A DNA stretch of 5,392 nucleotides from Methanobacterium sp. (lineage in GTDB: Archaea > Methanobacteriota > Methanobacteria > Methanobacteriales > Methanobacteriaceae). This document shows, one piece after another, positions 1-4,280 of the stretch. Within the stretch, counting starts at the first letter, position 1, and every line of letters starts with the position of its first letter. The DNA is taken from contig JAJRAE010000229.1 of assembly GCA_028682985.1 (NCBI GenBank), positions 1 through 5,392 of the forward strand, in the 5' to 3' direction. Below the pieces are notes generated by a model that was not told the DNA's origin, made no database searches, and saw only the letters and a list, made by a program, of their open reading frames with translations. A program made the translations under genes and the position numbers.

Positions 1-1066
1 CACCACAGGTTGGGCAGGGCAGTTCAGTGTTCCCCGCTTCTTTTGCAGTGGTTTTTTTGGTCTGTCCCTTGCAGGCCGGGCAGTGGTAGATCAGCCTCTT
101 CTTTTTTAGATCCTCAGAAAGAAGCAGAACCTCAACTGCACCTATTTCCAGGTTGTGCCTTACCTCGGCTTCTCCATAAGATGATAATCCATTTTCATCA
201 ACCAGTTCATGAAGGAATTTTTGTACAAGTTTTTTCTCCCGCATTACATCAATTTCAGTTAGCACATCCATGGATTTGTCCAGGACTTCCCTGATTCCAA
301 ATTCGCCGGTATAGGAAGTATCCACAGTAGTGATAATTTTCTGTTTAATTTCATGGTGAAGATAATCCCCTTCTACAAACTCTTCTTTGGTATGACCCGG
401 GCCGCCCACAATAACTCCTTTAAGATCGGGTATGGATAGGTAGGCATCGTTCATATGTTCACCTATCCTTTTTTTAAATTCATGTGCTGCCAGATCTATA
501 AGCCGGTCAAATCTTCGCTGTGACTGTCCCCCTGCTTTATGCTTTCCTGGTACCCCGCTGGTCAAGTGCTTTATGATATCAATTCGTTTACCCCTCAATA
601 CGGCTATGGTGGCCTCTTTACGGTCGATAACTGCCAGTCCGTAGATGTCCTTTTCAGCCAGGATTTCCTGGAGTGGTTCTAAGAAGAATTCGGAGTTACA
701 GTGGTAAATATAAGTTTGCACAGGTTCTGGAGGTTCGAAAACATATGTTTCCATCTTCTCAGTCCCCGGACCCCCCCTGGGAATCATCCCTACAAATAGG
801 ACCAGTCCCTTCTCCGGTGGCTTGGGAAAAAGTTTCATGCGCTGCATAATTACCTCAATGGCAGATTGCACATTCTTTTTCGTCTGTTTGCTCTTTATAT
901 TAGCACTCTGACTTAACTCTTCCCGCATGTGTTTTACCACATCACTGATCTGCTTATCTGGAGGTATGTATACTGAAACGAGTTCTGTACCCCTCCCCCT
1001 CTTTTGGGAGAGTTCTTCCAGGGTTCTTTTTACCTCGTATATCTCTTTTGATGATACCTCTGACAT
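1..1066 (-). CDS. prf1: Peptide chain release factor aRF1, 3'-truncated by the window edge
   Basis: This is the archaeal class-1 release factor, which recognises all three stop codons in the ribosomal A site and triggers peptidyl-tRNA hydrolysis. The frame opens at ATG 1066-1064 and is uninterrupted for 355 codons to the left edge. The family is usually a little over 400 residues, so roughly the last 50-60 are outside the window. Domain 1 carries the stop-codon-reading NIKS motif (residues 56-59) and a YxCxxxF motif, YHCNSEF (121-127). Domain 2 carries the catalytic GGQ (179-181, bases 524-532). The C-terminal domain has two CxxC pairs (C329/C332 and C351/C354) that form the zinc mini-domain found in archaeal aRF1. 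A GGAGTGAT ribosome binding site lies 7 nt before the ATG. The gene is divergent from the UMP kinase gene. Identification is secure from the motifs; only the C-terminus is unseen. Confidence 0.97.
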   Translation of the reverse strand, partial: MSEVSSKEIYEVKRTLEELSQKRGRGTELVSVYIPPDKQISDVVKHMREELSQSANIKSKQTKKNVQSAIEVIMQRMKLFPKPPEKGLVLFVGMIPRGGPGTEKMETYVFEPPEPVQTYIYHCNSEFFLEPLQEILAEKDIYGLAVIDRKEATIAVLRGKRIDIIKHLTSGVPGKHKAGGQSQRRFDRLIDLAAHEFKKRIGEHMNDAYLSIPDLKGVIVGGPGHTKEEFVEGDYLHHEIKQKIITTVDTSYTGEFGIREVLDKSMDVLTEIDVMREKKLVQKFLHELVDENGLSSYGEAEVRHNLEIGAVEVLLLSEDLKKKRLIYHCPACKGQTKKTTAKEAGNTELPCPTCG

Positions 1067-1073
1067 ATTAAAT

Positions 1074-1081
1074 ATCACTCC
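1074..1081 (-). promoter_or_regulatory. Shine-Dalgarno site of prf1
   Basis: The minus strand reads GGAGTGAT, ending 7 nt before the prf1 ATG. It resembles the archaeal 16S anti-SD complement GGAGGTGAT with one G missing. It supports the start at 1066. Confidence 0.7.
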
Positions 1082-1175
1082 TGAATTAAGTTTATCAAAA
1101 ATTAGGGATAAATAAGAAAAATAATATTTCTCAGGTTTTAATTAATCTATGGGAATGATAATTATATAATAATTG

Positions 1176-1187
1176 ATATTTAAATAT
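1176..1187. repeat. 12-bp perfect palindrome upstream of pyrH
   Basis: ATATTTAAATAT is a perfect 12-bp palindrome lying just downstream of the proposed pyrH TATA box and close to the inferred transcript start. It could be an alternative TATA element, an operator for a dimeric repressor, or a chance product of AT-rich sequence. A related 10-bp palindrome, TATTTAAATA, lies upstream of gar1 at 4230-4239, which makes a promoter-element reading at least as likely as a gene-specific operator. Confidence 0.35.
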
Positions 1188-1211
1188 CTGGATTGGTTAA
1201 TGGAAATAGCG

Positions 1212-1217
1212 GGTGAT
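1212..1217 (+). promoter_or_regulatory. Shine-Dalgarno site deciding the pyrH start
   Basis: GGTGAT, an exact match to the core of the archaeal anti-SD complement, ends 3 nt before ATG 1221. The in-frame ATG at 1173 has no such site and overlaps the promoter region, so this site selects the ATG at 1221. Confidence 0.8.
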
Positions 1218-1220
1218 CTA

Positions 1221-1895
1221 ATGAAAATTGTGGTAACCATAGGCGGCTCTATTCTGGTTCAAAATAATAATTCAAAAAACTTCAAAGAGTATTCGGAGAT
1301 TATCTCCCAGTTGAACACTGAACATAAACTGTATGTGGTGGTGGGTGGTGGTAAACCTGCCAGGGAATATATAAGCATGGCCCGGGATTTGGGGGCTTCT
1401 GAAGCCCTTTGTGATGATATGGGTATTGATGTAACCCGCCTGAACGCCAGGCTCCTTATCATGGCCCTGGGAGATCTGGCCTTCCCAGAAGTACCCCATA
1501 ACTTCAGAGAAGCCATGGAATACTCTGAAGCAGGAAAATTAATAGTTATGGGTGGTACAGAACCGGCACACAGCACTGATGCAGTGGGAAGTATACTGGC
1601 AGAGTTTGTTGGTGCTGATCTATTGATCAACGCCACTTCAGTGGACGGATTGTATGATAAAGATCCCCATAAATATGAAGATGCAGTTATGATCAAGGAA
1701 ATAACAGCTTCCAATATGATGGATATGCTCTCTAATAAGGATACTAAGGCAGGAACTTACGAATTCTTTGATAGAACAGCTATCGGAATCATAAAAAGGT
1801 CAAATATAAAAACCAGGATTGTTAATGGAAAAGAACCGGAGAACATATTAAAAGCGGTTTTTGAAAATATTGGAACTACCATCATACCCGGTTAA
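1221..1895 (+). CDS. pyrH: Uridylate (UMP) kinase, archaeal PyrH
   Basis: This enzyme of the amino-acid-kinase fold phosphorylates UMP to UDP with ATP in cytosolic pyrimidine nucleotide synthesis. The 224-residue product matches the roughly 225-residue archaeal UMPK length. Visible motifs are KIVVTIGGS at the N-terminus (phosphate loop), VVVGGGK (39-45), GIDVTRLNA (68-76), GGTEPAHSTD (111-120, UMP/phosphate region), TSVDGLYDKDP (139-149, nucleotide-binding segment) and a C-terminal GTTIIP. A longer frame opens at ATG 1173, but its extra 16 residues (starting MIFKYLDW) do not belong to the family. They would also come from the promoter region, whereas ATG 1221 has a perfect GGTGAT site. Other amino-acid-kinase members, such as isopentenyl phosphate kinase or the methanofuran-pathway kinase MfnE, are less likely because the GGTxPxHxTDA and VTRxNA motifs are those of UMPK. 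No strong terminator follows, so read-through into the next gene is possible. Confidence 0.93.
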   Translation: MKIVVTIGGSILVQNNNSKNFKEYSEIISQLNTEHKLYVVVGGGKPAREYISMARDLGASEALCDDMGIDVTRLNARLLIMALGDLAFPEVPHNFREAMEYSEAGKLIVMGGTEPAHSTDAVGSILAEFVGADLLINATSVDGLYDKDPHKYEDAVMIKEITASNMMDMLSNKDTKAGTYEFFDRTAIGIIKRSNIKTRIVNGKEPENILKAVFENIGTTIIPG

Positions 1896-2058
1896 AAATA
1901 GTATAGAATATCGAAAAAGTAAGTTTTGAAATAGATATTAAAAAATGATGTATATGATCATGTGAATAACATAGAAAAGTAATGATTAATAAAGAGTAGC
2001 TATAACTTAAAAATACATTTGTTGAATTTTTGTAAGAACACAAATTAATGGTGAAAAT
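1896..2058 (+). promoter_or_regulatory. Spacer before the zinc-ribbon gene, with weak promoter candidates
   Basis: This 163-bp AT-rich spacer has no credible coding sequence. TTAAAAATAC (2007-2016) and CTATAACT (2000-2007) are possible TATA elements at a distance that would give a 20-30 nt leader. An ATGATCAT palindrome sits at 1954-1961. A GGTGA ribosome binding site at 2050-2054 precedes the next gene by 4 nt. No hairpin with a T-run follows pyrH, so the downstream gene may be read from its own promoter, from pyrH, or from both. Confidence 0.35.
2050..2054 (+). promoter_or_regulatory. Shine-Dalgarno site of the zinc-ribbon protein gene
   Basis: GGTGA ends 4 nt before ATG 2059 and supports translation of this short gene. 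Confidence 0.7.
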
Positions 2059-2259
2059 ATGACTGTAGAACCTCACAAACATTGTCCCGGCTGCGGCACA
2101 CCCATGCCTATGAGTGAACGTTACTGTTCACCACGCTGCCAGCAAATAATCACTGAAAATCAGAAAAAAGTTAAAAGAACCAAAACTTTCCTTTACATCC
2201 TCTTTGCAGTATTTATACTGGTTTGGCTATTTTTCATGTTGAGAGGTAAGCTGTTTTAA
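2059..2259 (+). CDS. Small tail-anchored zinc-ribbon protein (DUF2116-like)
   Basis: This is a 66-residue protein with a zinc-binding knuckle pair at the N-terminus and a single C-terminal membrane helix. CPGCG (C9, C12) and YCSPRC (C23, C27) form a CxxC...CxxxC ribbon. A basic linker (KKVKRTK, 36-42) leads into a hydrophobic segment (about 43-61), and a short basic tail ends the protein. The basic linker predicts that the zinc domain faces the cytosol. The cysteine layout and the anchor resemble archaeal proteins annotated as DUF2116-family Zn-ribbon; this is recognition by eye. Function is unknown: the ribbon could bind protein, RNA or DNA at the membrane face, but nothing in the sequence picks one. 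The GGTGA site and the clean terminator downstream argue that it is a real gene despite its size. Confidence 0.85.
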   Translation: MTVEPHKHCPGCGTPMPMSERYCSPRCQQIITENQKKVKRTKTFLYILFAVFILVWLFFMLRGKLF

Positions 2260-2274
2260 GAACTTTTCCTTTAA

Positions 2275-2296
2275 GGTATATTAATACCCTTTTTTT
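2275..2296 (+). terminator. Hairpin plus T-run after the zinc-ribbon gene
   Basis: GGTAT (2275-2279) pairs perfectly with ATACC (2284-2288) around a 4-nt loop, followed by C and seven T residues (2290-2296). It starts 15 nt after the stop codon. Oligo-T alone can terminate archaeal transcription; the hairpin strengthens the call. It sits in the 78-bp gap between two convergent genes, whose remainder (2297-2337) is T- and A-rich and probably terminates the opposite gene. Confidence 0.7.
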
Positions 2297-2337
2297 AAGA
2301 GTTAAGCCTGGTTTAAGATTTTAGAAAAATAATTTTT

Positions 2338-2751
2338 TTAAGGGGAGACTATATCTTCCAGTCCCTTCCTCATCTCTTCCCTTTTTTCCTCATTTTTGCG
2401 CTGTCTTTCCCGCCATTCATTAAGGAATTCCAGTGCAAGTTCACTTATCTCACTTATCGCCGTATTTAAGGGTTCTTGTGATTTTAAAGGCACCACTTTG
2501 ATCTGTTCTTCTGCTTTTTCATCTATAACCACAAAGGCGATGGGTTCAACTGCAGCGCCACCACCAGCACCGGTTCCCTGAGCACTCCTCCCGGATTTGC
2601 TCTGGCCCTGGGCAGACGCATAGCCCAACCCGATCCTGGTTATGGGAATTAAAGTCTTCCCATTACTTTCAATGGGTTCTCCAATCACATTATCAGTCTG
2701 TATTACCTTTAAAAGCCCGTCTAAAGTGGCTTTAACGTTATCTTCACTCAT
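2338..2751 (-). CDS. GerW/YtfJ-family protein
   Basis: This 137-residue soluble protein resembles the family known in Bacillus as spore protein YtfJ/GerW. The recognisable core is VIGEPIESNGKTLIPITRI (22-40), a Gly/Ser/Ala-rich stretch (41-66, ending GTGAGGGAA), then VEPIAFVVID (68-77). This is the layout of the bacterial family: a GEP..V-type strand, a glycine-rich loop and a P-AF-VI strand. A helix (about 96-113) and a strongly charged Glu/Arg/Lys tail (114-130, possible coiled coil) follow. Methanogens do not sporulate, so the spore label describes homology only; the archaeal function is unknown. Start ATG 2751 has AAGGAG 9 nt upstream. The gene lies downstream of tfb but behind a terminator, so it is probably a separate transcript. 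It is convergent with the zinc-ribbon gene. Confidence 0.87.
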   Translation of the reverse strand: MSEDNVKATLDGLLKVIQTDNVIGEPIESNGKTLIPITRIGLGYASAQGQSKSGRSAQGTGAGGGAAVEPIAFVVIDEKAEEQIKVVPLKSQEPLNTAISEISELALEFLNEWRERQRKNEEKREEMRKGLEDIVSP

Positions 2752-2760
2752 TTGTTTGCG

Positions 2761-2766
2761 CTCCTT
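2761..2766 (-). promoter_or_regulatory. Shine-Dalgarno site of the GerW-family gene
   Basis: AAGGAG on the minus strand, 9 nt before ATG 2751, fits the start. The adjoining TATA-like sequence at 2767-2774 is too close to the start codon to be its promoter. Confidence 0.65.
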
Positions 2767-2792
2767 ATATAATTAGAATTGGACATATTTAG

Positions 2793-2817
2793 GTTATATG
2801 TGCTGGATAATATAATC
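2793..2817 (-). promoter_or_regulatory. Candidate TATA elements for the GerW-family gene
   Basis: The minus strand offers ATTATATT (2809-2816), which would give a start near 2786 and a 35-nt leader. It also offers CATATAA (2794-2800), which would give a leader of about 20 nt. Both leaders would include the ribosome binding site. Choice is by eye and spacing only; the rest of the 2752-2920 spacer is AT-rich with no further visible element except the tfb terminator. Confidence 0.35.
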
Positions 2818-2879
2818 TGTGTTATTAATTTAAAAGGAATTGATCCATCTAAAAAAATCAGTGTATTGTTTTAATAAAT

Positions 2880-2912
2880 AAAAAAAAATATTTTTGACCC
2901 CAAATTAGGGCC
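2880..2912 (-). terminator. Hairpin plus T9 tract after tfb
   Basis: On the minus strand, just after the tfb stop codon, GGCCCT pairs with GGGGTC (bases 2896-2912) to give a 6-bp stem including G-U pairs, with a 5-nt loop. A T-rich run follows, including nine consecutive T (2880-2888). This is a convincing end for the gar1-tfb transcript and separates it from the GerW-family gene. Confidence 0.65.
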
Positions 2913-2920
2913 TATAGATT

Positions 2921-3856
2921 TTATAAGGTGACGCCCATGTCCAGTTGTTCGGTAAGTTCCTTGTAACGGTTTCTGATGGTGACCTCGGTAACTCCCGCAA
3001 TGTCTGCTACGTCTCTTTGAGTTTTTCTCTCACCAAGAAGAACTGATGCGATGTATAATGCAGCGGCTGCCACACCGGTAGGTCCTCTTCCTGAGGTAAG
3101 TCCCTTCTCCATGGCTTTTTCTATTATTTCAATTGCTTTGGATTGCACTTCTCCGGAGAGGTTTAGTTCACTGGCGAAACGAGGTACATAATCCACTGGC
3201 GACGTGGGGGGTAGTTTTATATTCAGTTCTCTGGTTAAGAACCGGTAGGTTCTTCCCACTTCTTTCTTACTTACCCGGGAGACTTCTGCTATTTCATCTA
3301 ATGTTCGGGGGACGTTGCATCTCCGGCAGGCTGCATATAAGGATGCGGCAACTACTCCTTCTATACTTCTTCCTCTAATAAGCTTGTTTTCCACAGCGTT
3401 TCTGTAAACTACAGATGCGGCTTCCCTCACACTTCTAGGCAGCCCCAGTCTGGATGAATCTCTGTCCAGCTCGCTTAATGCAAATGCCAGGTTTCTCTCG
3501 GTTGCGCCGGATATTCTGATTTTCCTCTGCCATTTTCGCAGTCTGTACCATTGGGCTCGGTTTCTGGCGGGTATATCCCTTCCGTAAATGTCCTTGTTTC
3601 TCCAGTCTATCATGGTGGAGAGACCTTTATCGTGAATGGTGTAGGTTATTGGTGCACCTACCCTGGTTCTTTTATCCCTCTGTTCATGGTCAAATGCCCT
3701 CCATTCGGGTCCCATATCAACCAGGTTATCGTCAATTACCAGACCACAGGCTCCGCAGACAATTTCTCCACGTTCATGGTCGTTTATAAGTTTTTCTGAG
3801 TCACATTCTGGGCATTTTGTCTCTATCTTTTCGATCTCTGATACTTCCTGTCTCAT
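2921..3856 (-). CDS. tfb: Transcription initiation factor TFB (archaeal TFIIB)
   Basis: TFB bridges TBP-bound TATA/BRE DNA and archaeal RNA polymerase at promoters. The 311-residue product has the N-terminal zinc ribbon (C15, C18, C34, C37). The B-reader/linker block follows (GPEWRAFDHEQRDKRTR from residue 49). Two cyclin-type repeats come next (about 112-200 and 206-305). The second ends in TEVTIRNRYKEL, the helix-turn-helix region that reads the BRE. Length and sequence look like full-length Methanobacteriales TFB. ATG 3856 is the only ATG/GTG/TTG in this frame upstream of the zinc ribbon, but it lacks a good Shine-Dalgarno site (upstream sequence is AAAGAGCAG). The frame is also open for 27 more codons upstream, so the true start deserves checking. 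The gene lies 53 nt behind gar1 without an evident promoter, suggesting a gar1-tfb transcript ending in the hairpin/T9 terminator. Confidence 0.96.
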   Translation of the reverse strand: MRQEVSEIEKIETKCPECDSEKLINDHERGEIVCGACGLVIDDNLVDMGPEWRAFDHEQRDKRTRVGAPITYTIHDKGLSTMIDWRNKDIYGRDIPARNRAQWYRLRKWQRKIRISGATERNLAFALSELDRDSSRLGLPRSVREAASVVYRNAVENKLIRGRSIEGVVAASLYAACRRCNVPRTLDEIAEVSRVSKKEVGRTYRFLTRELNIKLPPTSPVDYVPRFASELNLSGEVQSKAIEIIEKAMEKGLTSGRGPTGVAAAALYIASVLLGERKTQRDVADIAGVTEVTIRNRYKELTEQLDMGVTL

Positions 3857-3908
3857 CTGCTCTTTTTCTGAGACTTCTGGCTTTACTTCTTTACCAGATA
3901 CTTCCTGT
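3840..3908 (-). repeat. In-frame direct repeats spanning the tfb start
   Basis: ACAGGAAGTATC occurs at 3897-3908 and again at 3840-3851 (minus strand), exactly 57 bp (19 codons) apart and in the same reading frame. The copies encode KQEVS upstream of the annotated start and RQEVS just after it. A third, diverged copy between them encodes PEVSEKE and is comparable with QEVSEIE. The pattern suggests a small tandem duplication of the first tfb codons. Confidence 0.7.
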
Positions 3909-3937
3909 TTTATTTCTTCCTTCGTTTCCTTCGCCCC
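3857..3937 (-). other. Open in-frame extension upstream of the tfb ATG
   Basis: From the TAG at 3938-3940 the tfb frame runs 27 sense codons to ATG 3856. The content is Glu/Lys/Val-rich (for example KQEVSGKEVKPEVSEKEQ) and blends into the MRQEVSEIEK start of TFB, but it holds no ATG, GTG or TTG. Its ninth codon is ATA (3911-3913), overlapping the gar1 stop TAA (3910-3912) as ATAA and followed by AAACAGGAAGTATC, a copy of the real tfb start. It may be translated from a non-canonical start, or be a fossil of an older start. The first eight codons overlap the gar1 tail. Confidence 0.4.
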
Positions 3938-4185
3938 CTATTTTTACTGATTTTTGATGACACATAAAGAGTCTCTCCAACTCGATATTCAGGTTTTTTA
4001 GAATTTTTTGCATGGACTTTTATGGATATGTAGGGCTCTTTGGTAGGTCCAAACACATCGCTAACTGAACCAATTCTTTCCTTATTTTTTAAAAAAATAG
4101 CCATTCCAAAACCAGGTGTCTGGTTGGATCTAACGATCAACCGGCCCCTATTGGAGATGTGTGATATTTTACCTAACGTCTTCAT
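3910..4185 (-). CDS. gar1: H/ACA RNP component Gar1
   Basis: Gar1 is a small beta-barrel protein of the H/ACA ribonucleoprotein. It binds the pseudouridine synthase Cbf5 and promotes substrate turnover during RNA-guided pseudouridylation of rRNA. The 91-residue product shows the family core: LGKISHISNRGRLIVRS (4-20), then NQTPGFGMAIF (21-31), then GSVSDVFGPTKEPYISIKV (39-57). The tail is very basic (NRGRRKRRKK, 82-91) and probably touches RNA. ATG 4185 is the first possible start, since an in-frame TGA lies two codons upstream. No Shine-Dalgarno site precedes it, so the mRNA may be leaderless or short-leadered. It is followed 53 nt later by tfb, and the two are probably cotranscribed, linking an rRNA-modification gene to a general transcription factor gene. 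Confidence 0.93.
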   Translation of the reverse strand: MKTLGKISHISNRGRLIVRSNQTPGFGMAIFLKNKERIGSVSDVFGPTKEPYISIKVHAKNSKKPEYRVGETLYVSSKISKNRGRRKRRKK

Positions 4186-4189
4186 GCAT
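4169..4189 (-). other. Possible 6-codon ORF overlapping the gar1 start
   Basis: An ATG lies 4 nt before the gar1 ATG (ATGCATG) in another frame and encodes MHEDVR then TAA, ending inside gar1. If the transcript includes it, it could compete with gar1 initiation. It may equally be chance, and it would be irrelevant if the mRNA starts between the two ATGs. Confidence 0.2.
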
Positions 4190-4280
4190 CAAACCGAAAC
4201 TTTTATATACTATATTAATTACGAACTACTATTTAAATATTTCGATAAAATTAAATATTATATAATAAACATTTATATAC
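4190..4280 (-). promoter_or_regulatory. AT-rich promoter spacer of gar1-tfb
   Basis: The spacer between the flippase-like gene and gar1 has several minus-strand TATA candidates: TATATAAA (4272-4279), TATTTAAATA (4230-4239), ATTAATATAG (4211-4220) and TATATAAA (4202-4209). By usual archaeal spacing the 4211-4220 box would start transcription near 4189, giving an almost leaderless gar1 mRNA, which fits the missing Shine-Dalgarno site. The box at 4202-4209 would start inside gar1 and is less likely. No clear hairpin terminator for the upstream gene is seen, so partial read-through is possible. Confidence 0.45.

Larger units (their letters stand above)
1067..1220. promoter_or_regulatory. Divergent promoter spacer between prf1 and pyrH
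   Basis: This 154-bp AT-rich spacer must hold the promoters of both divergent genes. For pyrH the best TATA candidate is the perfect 10-bp palindrome ATTATATAAT at 1161-1170. It would place the transcript start near 1190, leaving a leader of about 30 nt that contains the ribosome binding site. For prf1 the minus strand offers TTATTTAT (1108-1115). The palindromic box at 1161-1170 could also serve the minus strand, with a leader of about 70 nt. The box choices are by eye and the start sites are inferred from usual archaeal TATA spacing. Confidence 0.5.

Noticed and set aside
10..294. Plus-strand open frame opposite prf1
   Set aside because: It is antisense to the zinc-ribbon end of aRF1, whose motifs are clear; the translated product is low-complexity and unrecognisable.
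1259..1714. Long minus-strand open frame opposite pyrH (151 codons)
   Set aside because: It lies wholly antisense to a well-supported UMP kinase and its translation shows no family motif.
1882..2082. Minus-strand 66-codon open frame in the pyrH to zinc-ribbon spacer
   Set aside because: The composition is that of translated AT-rich spacer (Ser/Tyr/Phe/Ile) and it overlaps both neighbouring genes without a supporting site.
2767..2774. TATA-like ATATAATT as the promoter of the GerW-family gene
   Set aside because: It abuts the ribosome binding site only about 16 nt from the ATG, so transcription from it would start inside the gene.
3133..3799. Two plus-strand open frames opposite tfb
   Set aside because: They are shadows of the TFB cyclin and zinc-ribbon coding sequence with no start signals or motifs.
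3932..3942. GGGGG run near the gar1 3' end as a -1 frameshift site giving a Gar1-TFB fusion
   Set aside because: A -1 slip here would indeed enter the open tfb frame, but there is no visible stimulatory structure. Gar1 and TFB are normal-length separate proteins, and a fusion makes no known functional sense.
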